From Oxyruncus cristatus (taxonomy: Eukaryota > Chordata > Aves > Passeriformes > Cotingidae), in the NCBI GenBank assembly GCA_013399855.1, contig VXAY01002192.1, forward strand, positions 1,490,638 through 1,554,637: a stretch of 64,000 nucleotides of DNA, written 5' to 3'. Numbering within the stretch: the stretch's first letter is position 1; every line of letters begins with the position of its first letter. Positions 1 through 13,300 of the stretch are shown piece by piece. The notes beneath the pieces are model-generated. The model saw only the letters and a list, made by a program, of their open reading frames with translations. It was not told where the DNA came from and did no database searches. The translations under genes and the position numbers were made by a program.

Positions 1-648
1 TTTTTTGGACTGTATAAAGCTTCTTATTTTTACACTTCAGGAAATACAGAGAATTCCAGAAGACAATTAAGAACCGAAACAGTGGTTTCTCATCACAGCA
101 CCATTAGGACAAGGAGAAGGGCAACTTGCAAATGTCATTTGCTGGTTTGTTTTCAGAAAAGGAGAAGAATATTAATGTTTGGAAATCACCTAAGTCTTTC
201 AAGTGGGAAATCCTATCATGCAGTAGAAAATGTATCTAGATATTAGACCCACAGGTCCCTGGTGTTCGTGACAGACCAGTGTTGATGGGATATGGAGACC
301 ATTTTTATTTGTGGTCTAGTGCGCTGTGAGGAAGTTTGTAACTTGTGGACTTGTATAAAAAAAAAAAAAAAAAAAAAGAAGAAAGAAAGGTGGCAGTACA
401 TAAAACTGACTGTATTCACAACGTGGTTTTAGTCTTCGTGTGTCCTGGTGTGAGAACAAATCTCAACTTGAGAGCATATTTTTTTAAATGCTGGCTTTCT
501 GAACAGTGTATTCAAATTAAGAGACATTCCAATAAGTTTTGTTTATTAAAAAAAAAAAAAATTGTATGGCTGTTTGGCACTTTATGCTGATTATTGGTAA
601 TTGACATTTATCACTGGATTGTGTGTGGTTTTTAAGTATTAAAATAAA
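1..648 (+). other. Possible 3' UTR end of an unidentified plus-strand gene
   Basis: Seen: AT-rich, stop-rich sequence with A-runs (about 357-377 and 549-561) and no convincing coding frame. It ends in a canonical AATAAA at 643-648, followed by T/G-rich sequence (about 680-720) like a downstream cleavage element. This is the usual look of a terminal 3' UTR. The coding part would lie left of the window and I do not recognise the gene. The CpG island starting about 400 bp further right would then belong to another transcript or to the gene's regulatory flank. The alternative is ordinary intergenic or intronic DNA with a chance AATAAA. Confidence 0.35.
643..648 (+). promoter_or_regulatory. Candidate polyadenylation signal AATAAA
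   Basis: Canonical hexamer inside an A/T-rich stretch. A TTTTACA site about 10 nt downstream could serve as the cleavage region, and GT/T-rich sequence follows at about 680-720. It is called only because the context upstream and downstream fits. AATAAA also occurs by chance elsewhere in this AT-rich window. Confidence 0.35.
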
Positions 649-750
649 TTGTTATTTTACAGGCAAGTCTTCATGGGCTACATATGTGTTCATTTGGTTT
701 CTGGTCTCTTCTGTGGCAAACCCTCTCTGTCATTATTAAGAACCTATTTC

Positions 751-887
751 TTTTTTTTTTTTTTTTTTTTTTCAGTTAAGTTTCAGTGCTTGCTTCTACC
801 AGTCTAGGAAAGTCTGGATCTTCTCTTTATGCATTAGCTTTACCCCTCCAAATTTTCCTTTCCTTTTCTTCTTTTTTTTTTTTTTTT
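751..887 (+). repeat. Two poly-T tracts
   Basis: A run of 22 T (751-772) followed directly by CAG, and a second run of about 16 T (872-887). The first resembles a splice acceptor (polypyrimidine plus CAG), but no open exon follows that I can support. They lie between the putative 3' UTR and the CpG island. Confidence 0.8.
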
Positions 888-1059
888 CCCCTAAGGCTGA
901 CAAAAGTAAACAGATCTGCAGAGAGTCAAATAATTTTGCCTCTAGAAAGGAAAAAAAAATTGTCTTGGGTAACTAAATCTTGGGTATTAGCTGATAAGAT
1001 TAGGTGTCAGAAGTGTTATAAAACAAATCAGATGAGTAATGGGTGAACTGTTGCTGCTC

Positions 1060-2760
1060 TCAGAGTCTGGAGGCGCTGAGGGGAGAGCCGCCTTCGCACC
1101 CCCTCCCCGGCGCTTGTCAGGAGCGGGCGTTTTTCAGTCACATCCTCAGCCGGTTCAGCGCTGATTGGGGCGGCCTTTGATTCCCGGCAGCTGTCTTAGA
1201 TCAGAGGTGTTTATTTCACTGCGAAACCTCTTTGGATCGAGACGACAGAGAGAGAGCTCAGTGCTGGGGGATCCGCCTGAGTCTTTGATGCGCCCCTTGC
1301 CGTCTTTTCTCGTCCCCTCGGCAAACTCTAAACCTTCTTCCTGCTGTTACAAGTCAGTGCCCCCCGCGATAAGAGAAGCCTCCCTCTTTACAAATTCTCA
1401 AATTAGAGCGGTGATTCGGCCGAGGTGACACCGGAGCTGCCCGGTGGCTCCTGTGTGGTCGGGGTGCGGATGTTCTGCGCCAGCGTCTCGGTCCGGTGCG
1501 AGTCTTTTTCCCTTTTCCCCTTGCCGCTTTTAGAAATTATTTCTTTATTTGGTCAAAGAATCCTGTCAACTACAGGGGAAAAAGTTGCGGTTGTAGCTCA
1601 TTTAATGTAAGGGGAGGGAGGGGAGAAACTTCTCTACACTTCTTGTTTATTGGACACCCATTCGTGCTCATCGTAAGTAATGTAGAGGCACTTGTAGGAC
1701 GGGCTGCAGACCCACCTCTAACGTGGAAAGACCCTCGGGGAGCTCGGGATAGGAGGTGCTGCCTGTACCCACATCCCGCTCCGGAGGCTGGGGGTATGGG
1801 CAGCGTTTGAAGCAGGCTTGCTTTGACTTTGCTTACCACCCCGCCACTCACTTCCTGCACCATGAGAAGGCGTTTGGTTTTGCATCTGAAAAAAAGCATC
1901 TGAAAAGCAACAAGCGAGGAGTGCAGGTTGAAGTCCGTAGTAACTCGCAGGTAGCCCGGGCTGGCCCAGGGCGGGACTAGCACGGGAGGAGCTCGGAGCC
2001 TTACGCGCCGCTCCACCGGCGCCTCCTGCGGGGAGACCCGCTGGAACGGGGAGCATCCCTTCGCGGCGCTGGCCCTTCGCGGCCGACCCGGGCCGCGATC
2101 CGTTTGCTCGGCAGCGTTTCTCGGAGGCGATTTGAAGGTGTCGTTCTCCCCATCTCCCCGCTCCTCCACTGGGGGGTTTAGAGGCATCGCCTTGCCCTCC
2201 GTGGAACACGACGGACGCCCCCGGCAGCGCGGCGGGCGGGCAATCCCCGGCTGCCCCCGGCGTGCCCCGCTGCCGAGCCAGGGGCACCGCATCCCGCCCC
2301 TCGCCGAGGGGATACCCGCAGACCCGGGCACTGACACGGCGTTAACGGGCAGCTCAAGGGCTGGGCGGTTCATCCTCCCCGATGCATTTCTAAAGGGAGA
2401 TTCAGAGAGAAAATCCTCGATGAACTTCCCCGTCCCTCTTGTGTCGCTCCTGGCACAAAGTAAAGGAATAGGGATGCTTCTGGGGTTCTGTCGCGGAGGG
2501 AGAAGGTAAAGGGCTCTGTCGCTTGAAACTAGTAGGTTTTCAGGGGTCGGAACTACGACGCAGAAATCCGAGTCGGGTCCACAGGGAGGGAAGAAAGGAC
2601 TACGGGAGGGTCACTCCACCGAGGCTTTCCCACGGTCGCTCCACCGTCTTATTAACATCGGGATACTGAAACACCCGTGGCGAGGTAAGAAACCGTGTCA
2701 GTTAGTGGTTCCTGGGAACCATTATAGCTGCGGGGTCGCGAGGGTGGACAAACCGCTTTT
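1060..2760. promoter_or_regulatory. CpG island / candidate promoter
   Basis: Base composition changes sharply here: G+C becomes high and CpG is frequent (for example 1980-2340), while the rest of the window is AT-rich and CpG-poor. GC-box cores (GGGCGG type) occur near 1167-1173, 1967 and 2229. An inverted CCAAT box (ATTGG) lies at 1164-1168, next to the first GC box. Plus-strand splice-donor matches occur at about 1673 (TCGTAAGT) and 2685 (GAGGTAAGA), which would suit a non-coding first exon reading right. Islands of this kind normally mark promoters, often of developmental or housekeeping genes. Long open frames inside it, such as 1570-2373 minus, are expected in stop-poor GC-rich DNA and show no recognisable domain. 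Direction of transcription is not decided. Confidence 0.85.
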
Positions 2761-4059
2761 CCCAGATGGACATGAGAAGCATTTTATTTGTAAGGCTGAA
2801 ACCTGGTGACTTGACTGCCAAAAATTTCTTTGGACCTGCATTTTTTATGTGCAACTAAAAAGGAAAAAAAATCCTCAGAATTGACATAATTGGAAATACA
2901 GATGTATTAAAACTAAGTGGGCATACCAAGCACAGGATGTGCACACAACCTCTTAATGTGACTTGTACTACACTAATACGTGTGTGTATTTTCTCCTCCC
3001 AGAATGCCACTTTCGCTCTCGTACAAACAAAGCCTGTCTATCTGGTCATGCTCTCAGCTGCACTGGGGAACAGTTTGCCTGTTCCCTCCAGTGTTTTGAA
3101 ATTTGCTAGGCAGTATCAATTCAACAATTCCAAGGAAAGCAAAGTAGAGATGAAATCATGACAGTCAGAAGAGATAAGTTGTACTAACCCCCAAAATAAA
3201 TGAAAAGAATTAGACTGGAAATGTGCCTTTTGAATCAGGATCACAAATAATTTAAATGATTAATTACCTTCCCTTTCTTTTTTTTTGTTCTTTTCTATCT
3301 TTGCATGTGTTTTAATCTGACATTCGTGCAATGAATAAAACTTACTTAGGCCTCTGCCAATTGAGAGCTGATTCTGTTTTCACAGTTGCTTTAAATTCTG
3401 CATTTTCATCATAAAAACGTTACTGAATGGGAACTTGCAAGAGTAAAAAACTGGACACCTGACTCTAGTTGTCTCTTCCTGCAAGATTTATGAGGGAAAC
3501 AAAGATTTTTATTTTTTTTTAATTTTTTTTTTTAACCATTTCCAGTTACAGAAGGAAAATGTAAAGATATGTTGGCACATCTCTCTCTCTTTCCCGCCGT
3601 TTGCATTCCAGTCATTCTTTTTCTGCCCATAAACTGTTAGTACTTCACAAGAGCCTGATTCTGCACAGCCTACTCAGCCTGTTTTTTTGCTGGATGCAGG
3701 AAGAAATCCTGTCAGATGGGGTCTTCAGTGTACACTCATGAAACAGAGCAAAAGCGTCTCTCAGAATGTGCACTGGAACAACAAATAGTTACTTTTCAGC
3801 TGTGGATTGCATGTGCCTCTGAAAAGGGGACCACAAATCATTGGGTTTTTAAAGGTTTCACATGAGTTGTATATTAATCCCAGTTTCCCTTGGGATGGAT
3901 TAATCCCAGCTTCCCAGTTGTGTGGCTAAAGACAATGTGGATGGGTTTGGGGGCAGGGGAAAAGGGAGACAGGGAAAGGAGGGGGAAATTAAAAAGATAT
4001 ATCACAGGAATACATGGCCTAAGTGGTGAGGAACCATAAGTACTTAAGTTTCAATACCT

Positions 4060-4165
4060 TCTCTACCTCTGTCACCACATGTGATCTGAAGCAAATCACT
4101 TCAGCTCCCTGTTTTAGTTTCTTCATCTGTAAATTGGGGGTAAAGCTACTGATTTTACTCCCAAA
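4060..4165 (+). mobile_element. MIR SINE relic (core region)
   Basis: The stretch carries the MIR core order on the plus strand: a TGTGATCTGAAGCAAATCACTT block matching the family's 'TGTGACCTTGGGCAAGTCACTT' segment, then CTCCCTGTTTTAG, then TTCATCTGTAAATTGGGGG matching the 'TCATCTGTAAAATGGGG' segment. MIR is an ancient tRNA-derived SINE shared across amniotes and long inactive, so survival at this identity in a bird is worth noting. The tRNA head and 3' tail are not clearly preserved. Confidence 0.75.
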
Positions 4166-7100
4166 AGACCAGGCACACTGATGTAGAAACTCCTGCTCAA
4201 CCCTCAGTAATGAAAGGAGAAACTCTAGTTCGTACCTGGGCAACTGAAAGCAGGGGCTGATCTGGGAGATCTAATGGAGTGTGCAAGACAAATTTATATT
4301 CACATGTAATTCTTTTCCAGCCCTGGCAGTTTTGTTGAGAGACGGAGTCCTAGAGCCCCTTATGCTTTTCTTCTCTACATTCCTATCCAGTGACTACACA
4401 GGAGAAATGGCATGGGCCAAATTCATCCCTGGTGGGACTCCAATGACATCAGTCATCTTTATAGGAGTTTTTTGAACGAAGTCAATTGGGTTTTACGAGG
4501 ACTGAGTTTGGCCACATACATATTTAACTGCTCAGAGAGCTGCAGGAGTGAAGGAAGCTTCCCTTGACTTAGGAAGAATCACTTCTGATCTGAGTCTGGG
4601 AGACACAAGCAAAGCCATTGACTTGTTTTGCACAATCAAGTTTACCTTATTTAAACTCACAGAGCAGCAGAAGTACTCTCAGCACCCAGCAGAACTTCAG
4701 AAAACCAGCAACCTAGCCGTCTCAAAATGTTCATAGCTTTTGATGACATTCTGTATTTGTCTGTGTGGCTCAGTTCAGCACCGTGCCACAGATACCCAGA
4801 AGACATGTTTACATGACACAGGGCAGCACCCTGTGGGAATACTGGCAGGAGGCCTGTGAGCAGAGCAGTGGCTTCAGCACAGTGCTCTGCTGGGGCTGTT
4901 TGCCTCTGTCTTTTATCAGACTTAGCTGTTCAAGGGTCCCTGTCGTGCTCGTATGTCTCTGCCACTTCCAGTTCACATATCCCTCTGCACTGCTCTCTGG
5001 GGCCGTACTGTTCCACTGCCAGTTACACCTGACAGGAACATGATAAATCACTAAAGGGGTGCCTTCTGTCCTCCACCTGTGACTTAGCTGCTGGTGCTGA
5101 CTCCACCTACACCTTGTGCTTGTGTATAACCTGAACAGCTACAGAACTGTATTGCTAAGCCTAAGTCTAAGAACACTATGTGTTCTGGTCATATGAGGCA
5201 CCTCAACTATTTCCCAAGGGATGAACGCCATGTCTCTTTTCCTGTTTTTTAGCTTGCCTTCTGTCCTTACTGGATCTTTGGGTGATGTGACTTATGTTTA
5301 ATTTTCAATATTTTTATGTTATATATGAAGAATAATGAAATGTGAATTTATGGGCTTGTTCATCTCTTTTACAGCAACTTGACTCGGCTGAATCAAGTGG
5401 AACTATTCTAGTTTTGCAGCAGAAGTTGTGAATTAGACCTAGTGACGGTTTTGCTGCAACCACAAAACCCATGTTACTGAGACCCATAATCACTTCTTGT
5501 CTCTATTTAATTTTCCTAAGTTTATTTTATCAGTTTATCTTCTGTCTCTATTTGTACATATTTCATACTAAGGACAAACTGAGGAGAGAAAAAAAAGAAA
5601 TGGTTACAGGCTTTTCAATAGCCAGTACTAAAGACTTGATATTCAGTTTTCTGCTTCTATGTTTTCTTCTTCAATCCTTATTTCTCAGGTAATGTTGTTT
5701 CCATTTTTTCTCCCCCTTCACATTTGTTAGTACTTCTTTTTATCTTTTTGCTTCCTCAGTGCTGTTAGAGCTCTTGCCTGCCCATCTCATTTCTCAATTT
5801 GTGTTTCTGCCTCTTATTCATCTCTCTTAATTTGCCTACACGATGCTGCAACTTTTTAATTATCACATCACTGGTCCTGATCATTCTATTTTAATCTGGA
5901 CTTTTTTTTGCTACCCCTTGACCTTCTGCATCAAGCTCAACTCAGTGTCTTCCAGAATGAAACTCACTACAAATCTGTCTTTTTCCAAGTCTCTGAATGA
6001 ATTCATCTCTTCACCCTCTTGCTTTCTTCACTTGTTTGAAACAACCTCATAATTTCCACCCTTCTCTCATCATGACACCTTTTCTTTTTCTGGCTTTTTG
6101 GTTTCTAACCAGGGCTGCTCAAATCACATGTTATGGGTGAATGATTAGTCTATTTAACAACATTTTTTTCCATCCAAGAATTGTCCAGACACAACATGGC
6201 TTTCTTCCAAATGTATGTGAAGATATTTTGGTTTATATATGTCTTGTAAATTCTTTTGAGGCTTGCTCTTTATCTATTCATTCTCCAGGAGTTCAGTATC
6301 AGGCTAAAAAAAAAATCTCAGGTATATTTTCAGAGAATAGAGGAGAAAACTTCCCATTAAGGAAATACTTAAGTAGGTAAAAGCAGATCTCATCTAAAGT
6401 TATGTTAGATAGGAGGGGTCTGTGTCCTAAATGCTACACTTAGGGAGTAACTCCATATTGATGAGTGTGTTCACGATCCTGTTGTCCTTCCTCACCTACC
6501 ATAGCCCTTGAGGCTGGTCAGACACATGTCCAGAGGAAGGACTACACTGCACACCAGAGAAAAAGCAGGATGACAGCAATAAACAACTCTACAGGGCTGT
6601 GGGACTCTTCCTCTGCTTAGGAAAATTCTCTTTCAGGCTCTTCCATCCTTTAATATTCCAGCTCTCAAACCCCAAGAATAACAGCTCTCCATGTTTCTTC
6701 CCAAAGTTACCCTTACCTGGTTGTCTCTGCTGTGTGCAGTGAGCACCTGCAGCCTCCTGCTGGTGCCTCTTCCAGTCTGGTATTCAACTGGTCTCACTGG
6801 GATATGCTCAATGGTTAGTGTGGTTGGCCATACTGTCATGAAGCTTTAAGGATACTTTTTTCCTGTGGGGAGAGTCTCATTTTAACTAAACATGGTGACA
6901 GGACAGCTAATTACACACTCTTATTTTTATTTTGGAATTGTTTGATCTGAACTTTACCAACATTCTTTATTGTACCCAGGATGATTTTTTTCCACTTCAG
7001 ATGGGAAATTTTGTGTTATGAATGAAACTATATTGGTCATGGGCTTACAGGTTCTTCTCCCCATATACTTCTTTGCACACATAGAACTTGGTTAATGTAA

Positions 7101-10100
7101 GTGTTCTTGAAAGGGACATGAAAAATAACATCAGCTGTGGTAGAAGGAGAAATCACAGACCATCGAGAATGTGCCACTTCCCACCACTTCCCTTCAAACC
7201 GTCAGTCAATTCTTTTGCTGCCTATTGTGTACTTATTTTTGTGTTCTTCCTTAAAATGCACTTCTCTTGGAAAACAACTTTTCTAGCACTTTAGAAACAT
7301 CTCTGGCTTTCACCACCCCTCAAGTGCGCAGTTGGCTGTCCAGTGAGTTGCTGGATACTACTGGTATGCCAAATTTTGACTCTGTGGTGAAGGCTGCCCT
7401 GAACAGTTCTGAGCACAGTGTTGGCTGCTGGTCTTAGCAACCAATAAATAATTAGGAAGCTGGATATTTGATGATCCTTAAAGAAGAAAGACTCACCCAG
7501 CCCTCTACTGTTGATTTTTTCATTAGACCAGAACGAGCAATAGAATCAGGCCAAGAACTGGTTTTCTCTTACGCTTTTAGTTGGTGACCACTTGGATATG
7601 GCTTAGGAAACAGTGTCTTTGCAGCAGTTGGGAAATATTTACTTCCAGCTGTTTATTTCCCTCGGTGGATTAATAAGATTATTTCAAAGTGCTGCAAAAA
7701 TGAAAACTAGATTTTCAAAATGGGAAGGAAGGATATTCATAGTGACGCAGTGTTTTCATCAAACTCCTTTTTTTTCCTGCACCTCAAAGGAAAAGTTTAA
7801 ATGAATGGCTTGGTTTCCTTAACGTTCCAATGTACTTAATCAAATATGTAAACTATATAAAAGATAATAATAGAAATTACCTCTGTTATGGAAAATGGAA
7901 GAGGAAATCAGATGGAGTCATCAATGTCCCGAAACAGAATCTTTCTACTGAACTGGTATCAGCTTGATTATCACATTACGGAAACAAAACTCAATTCCTG
8001 CAAAGGTTTCAATCAATATAAAAGAGTCAACAAGGAGGACTCAGTGGCTTGGTGGCACTTACTCAGAATCCCTGTGATCCACAAAGTCTTGTGCTCTTTT
8101 CCTCTGGCATAGAGTTCAAGTTTTAAACTAGGTTTAAGACTTGTCTTGTTTACTGAGATCTTCTATTACCTTCCAGGTGGGGATTTTGTGTCTTTTGAGT
8201 TTGGGAAAAATATCTATTATACAGTTATCATGATTTTAATTAGACAGGCTTTTCAGTCCTAGGTGGATGGAACATACTGATCTGTTCTGGGATGCAGTAG
8301 GCAGGTTCCCCTCAATAGCAATCTAGCAAAAGTAGAATGAACGTGGATAAACTTGATCATAATGATAAAACTGTCATTACTGCTGGCAGTCCTGTGAGAG
8401 GAATGAGATGAATCAGAAATGACTGAACAGTGAACAAGAGAACAAGCCCCTCTGGTGGGCATGCTGGTGACCATGCAATCCCATGGCCAAGCAAAGAGGC
8501 AGAAAAGCTGGATAAAAGTCTGTTTGGCACTGACATATTTCTCAGACCCATTTCTGCCACTGTGGAGAACATGCAAGACAAAAGACCAAGAGAGGCTAAA
8601 CCTGGACGTGTGGACAGGGATTTGAAAGTCAGAATTCCAAAGTCAAACTTATAAACTTAAGTTAGCACCAAACTCATGGTGTCTCAGTTTTCAGAGATAC
8701 AAAGTGCCAGAAAGTCCCAACTGAAGTCTTTGTTGGCTGCAAGTGCTTAGCACTCACAGCATTGATTTTGGCACTTAAATTCAAGATTTCTAGTTGATTT
8801 TAGTAGGGTACCTAGTTTATAAATCACTCCTCGCATTTGACCCAGTGTTTGTAGATCTCCAGATGGAGAAGAGTGTGACCCAAAGGTGGATTTGGCAACT
8901 CCAATGTGTTTTAGGTCAAACATCTGTAGAGAACATGTGTCTGATTTCCTTACAACTTCATTGTTTCAGTAGACGGTGTATTCAATGCAATGTTATATCT
9001 GCTACTGAAATAGCTGAATGCAAATACCAGGAACCTCTGGGAAATTTTAGTTAATAGGAAAATAATCTAAAACAAATTCATCCAGTTATACAGCCAAGAG
9101 AAAAGAAATGAAAATAAAAGAAATTACTGATCCAACCAAGTAGGCACAGAAATGAAACCCCTTTAGGATTTTCTTTTTAGTTTCTCCAACTTCCATTAAT
9201 TTAATGAGCAAACTAGGTCAGCAGCCCAGTCTGGTTATGAATAAACAAATGCCATACACTCACTAGTGTTAAAGTATCCAGGCATTCAGCATCATTTGCT
9301 GCTCTGCTGAGGGAGCTGTGGCACAGCAACTCTTTATTTGGCTCCAATCCTAATTCAAATATTCAGCACTATGAGTCAAATGTAGTGCAACTGCTGTAAT
9401 GAAAACCCAGCTATAGAGAAAGCAAGCTGCAGTATTAAAAAACACCAATTGCCCCCATTTCAAGCTGCGGTAAAAGAAGTCATATAAACTGCATTTTAAG
9501 TTCCTACATTTGGATCTTATGTTAATAAAAGACTGTGAGGTCATAGAAAATTTTTTATCTCACTGTCATTACAATACTGATGTATTTTCTTGTACTCTTC
9601 AATACCTTCAATTGTGAAATGTTGTAGAATCCAAAGAAAGCTCTCAGATGCTGTTTCTTCCATATGCTGTCTCTTGTTTTGAGGAAGGAAAGTTTATTCA
9701 CTGTTTTAACTTGTTATCAAAGATCTCAGTGGCCCACAAACTGATAGAAGTGCTTAATACAAATAGTATTTTCTTTCCCATGTGGTGGGTGGAAATCTCC
9801 ATGGGGAATTAACTCCCCAACTCCCTTTTTTTTGGTGTCAAGATACAAAGGAAGAAAAAAACACAAATAAACACATTTGACTTAGTATAGCCATAAATGC
9901 CTTGGGTTTAGACCTAATAAAGGCTGTTTTCCTGATCCAGAGTCAAAAATTCATTGCAAAATAACTTCTTGGAACACAGGTAAGACATTTTACATAACAG
10001 ATTGAAAGGGAACAGTTTACAAAAAGCTCAAATATTAAAATATCTTTGGAAGAAAAATTTGCATATTTATATAAATGAAAATATACCACATAAATGAAAA

Positions 10101-10356
10101 AAATATGCAGAAATAGAACTTTAATACCTTTAGGGTTAAATTATTAACTTTATGGGGATATTTGAACAGTATTTAGAATAGTGTAGTGTTTCTTCTGCCT
10201 GTGTTGTAGGCATACAAAGGAACTATAAAAAACTTATCCTAAATTCATAATCTGTCTCTCTATTTTTGATTAAAAAAAATAATTATTCAGCACTGACAAG
10301 TGGTTAAGACATGCTGAGTCTGTCTCCTGATTTCCAAAATATTGCATATCCATATT

Positions 10357-10388
10357 TGTTTTTTGTTTGTTTGTTTGTTTGTTTGTTT
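10357..10388. repeat. (TTTG)n microsatellite
   Basis: About seven tandem TTTG/GTTT units in an uninterrupted run after a short T-run. It is a simple repeat with no sign of being the tail of a larger retroposon. Confidence 0.9.
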
Positions 10389-13300
10389 AAATGTTGTTGC
10401 TGTCAGAAGCAATAGTTATTAAATTGTGTTGAGAACATGTGCCACTCTTGAGATTGACATTGTTGGGGGCAGTAATTCCTGCCTGAATATGCATGTATGA
10501 ATAGGTGCATGCATGGCTCCTTGGTTCCTGTCATGCACCATTTTGTGACCCGTGGGGAACTTGTCTAGATGGTGGAGCTTACAGTTTTTCTCAACTGTTT
10601 AAGATAGAGTTTTGTGACTTTTTGGATGTTGGGAAGGATTAATCCCTCAGAATGCTGACAAAGTAATTGAGGAAAGTAATTTGAGGTTTAAGTCTTCTAC
10701 CTTTTCTGCTGATGTGAAATGAGGATTGATTTGCTGAAAGGAAATTTACTACAAAATGGGAATTGTCTCTAAGATAGTGAGTTGGTTGTACTGAAGACGT
10801 GACCACTTTCTAGTATAGACTACTTCATAATATTTAAAATTGAGAACCTTTTTTTTTTTTTTTCTTTTCAATCTTTTTGTCATGGAAAGAGTTCACAGTG
10901 ACAATTTAACAGTCACATATCTCCCCACTTGAACTCATTTTTTTAGATAGAGTGTCTCTTGAAGAGACACCAAAATCAACAGCATTTGTGATCCAGGATG
11001 AATTAGAAAATTAATCAAAGCCCTTAAATCAAACCAGCCACTATTTTTACTTAACACTGATGTTTCTATAGGCACAGCATATCAAGCCACACACTATGTT
11101 GCTTGGTGTTTAGGCCTGTAACTTAGATACACCAATCTGTAACCAAAATTTGGCAAAAGTTGAGAAAATAAAAATCTATTCAGAATGTTTGTTTAAAGCA
11201 TAGTACAAAATTAGTCAAAGTAGTGAACAAATATTTTCTACATAAGAGTATTATAGTGTTTATGTTGTCCAGATGATCTTTGCTACATAAATTGTTTGTG
11301 GATGGCCAATATTTATTTTTCAAACTATCATTGACTGGACTGGCCTGTCTGGCAACATTCTATTTTCCTGATTAGATGTGTGAGTATTATTTCCAATTAA
11401 TGTTTTTGCAATTCTGGGTTCCACAAATACTCACATATCTGTCCTTTAAATCTGGTGTCTGAATTTACAGTGCAAGTAAAATTCATGGAAATTGTGGCTT
11501 AAAGATATTAATTAATGAAAAAACACAAAGGAATATTTCTATTTAAAATGAATTGCATTGTTTTCCCCAGACAAATGCACAGACACCCCTTCTCTGGAAA
11601 TAGAGAATGCAGATACTTATAAAGAAATAAATATACATAAATATAACAATTGAATTTTATTTCCTGCTTGCAAACTGTGTGTGGTTGGCAGTTTATTCTC
11701 TTCTCTTATTCCAACAGGGTTAGATTGAAGTTGGACCTGAACATAGTTTGCATGTTGCCCTTTTTCTTGTGAAACTTGGGAACTTGTAGAAAGGGGTCAT
11801 TCGGCAGGAGGAAGTGTAGTGTTTAGAGTTAGACTTTGCAGTAGTGGTGAAGCTTAACTTATTGTATTCATATGGTGGCTGGATGGTGCTTGGTTGCTCC
11901 TCTCATGTCAGCAAATCAGAAGCCAGATGCCTTACTTTTTTTTCTTTATTTCCAGAAACAGAGCAGTGAGTATTTTGCAAGGGTCAAACAAATATCCATG
12001 TATTCAGAAGCAAAAATCATGATCATGCTGAAGGGTTTATGGCCAAGCTGGAATGTTTCAGAATTTACTTTTGAGTCAATGTCCACACCCAGGCTTTTGT
12101 TGCAAAAATCAGTTTGAAAATAAGGGTTAAAATGCTTTAAAATGGATGGAATTTTCAATATAAGTTTTTACTTAAATATATAGATATTTTCAAATGTTCA
12201 TCTATATTATAAGCAAATACAAATAGTTTTACTTCATTTTTTTTGATATTCTGTAGACTTAATGTCTGCGTAGGCTGGCCAGAGTGTGAGTTACATGTTG
12301 CACGTATAAATTTCTTTCTTTTCCCTGTATCAAAGGCCAGATGATAGGTCTGGGCTGTAGAGAACCTAGCTTCAATGTCTTGGTTTAGGGTAACCTCCAA
12401 GCTGCTCATGACCGATAGACTGTTAGCTCCTTAGATAACCTGTGTCTGAAACTACGTTTGTGCCAGCATGTGAAGTGGGTCAGGACTAGTCTCTAATTGA
12501 AACCAACTAGAATTTATGAATACACAGTTAAAATGAACAATTAAAGTTTGTGCTTACACAATAAAAATGTTTTATCTCACATGCTGTTAAAAACCCAGGG
12601 GTGTTAGGGATGTGATTATTTCAACCCTTTGTGATATCTTTAGGACACTATTTAAAACTGGGAAGTACAGGTATTATATCGTGACTATATCCCTTTGAAA
12701 GATAGGCATCCTGACTTTTACACCCTCATGCTAAAAGGAAGTCCGGTGAAAGTTTCACTTGGAGTCCTATCTGTGATGGTTTGGTGTGGTGGTGGAGCCA
12801 GGCTGATGGGAGTGGAGGCTTCCAGAAGTGATGAGATAGAGGAAAACAAGGAAAGTCTTTTTGGAATAGAGAACTTAAAACAAGCAATTGGCATGACTTT
12901 TGCTCAATGAACAAATCACCCAGCAGTTAATCACTTCAGCTTATCTGGAAAAGGCTTTGCCTCACTCTGCTAGGCAGAGTTTCCTTTCCCTGCTCTCAGT
13001 GGCTAGAGGATCTGGATTAGGAAAACATCACCTCCTCAACCTTCCTAGGCAAATGTGCTGTCAGAAGCTGTCCTGCGTCTAACAGTGGATCCACTTGAAC
13101 ACTAATCTAAGCTCCCTGGCACTTCCGTATTTTTCTCTACTGATGTGCTAGGTAGCATCCATCTATGTGTCTGAACACTTGCTTGAGAGCTTGTTTTGGG
13201 ATTTTCTGGTTTCCTTGCAAGTGTGGTCCTAGTATTTGCACTCGGAAATGACATTTGAAGTTTCTTGCTTGATCAGAGCTGTATAACTACATGAACACTG

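Noticed and set aside
1570..2373. 267-codon minus-strand open frame, plus overlapping frames at 1718-2287 minus and 2132-2509 plus
   Set aside because: They lie in the CpG island, where stop codons are rare. The translations are Pro/Arg/Gly-rich without a recognised domain, and frames overlap on both strands. Best explained as composition.
12774..12950. TGTGATGGTTTGG start resembling the 5' end of a retroviral LTR
   Set aside because: No matching CA end with a target duplication, no polyadenylation signal in place and no internal retroviral sequence could be found.
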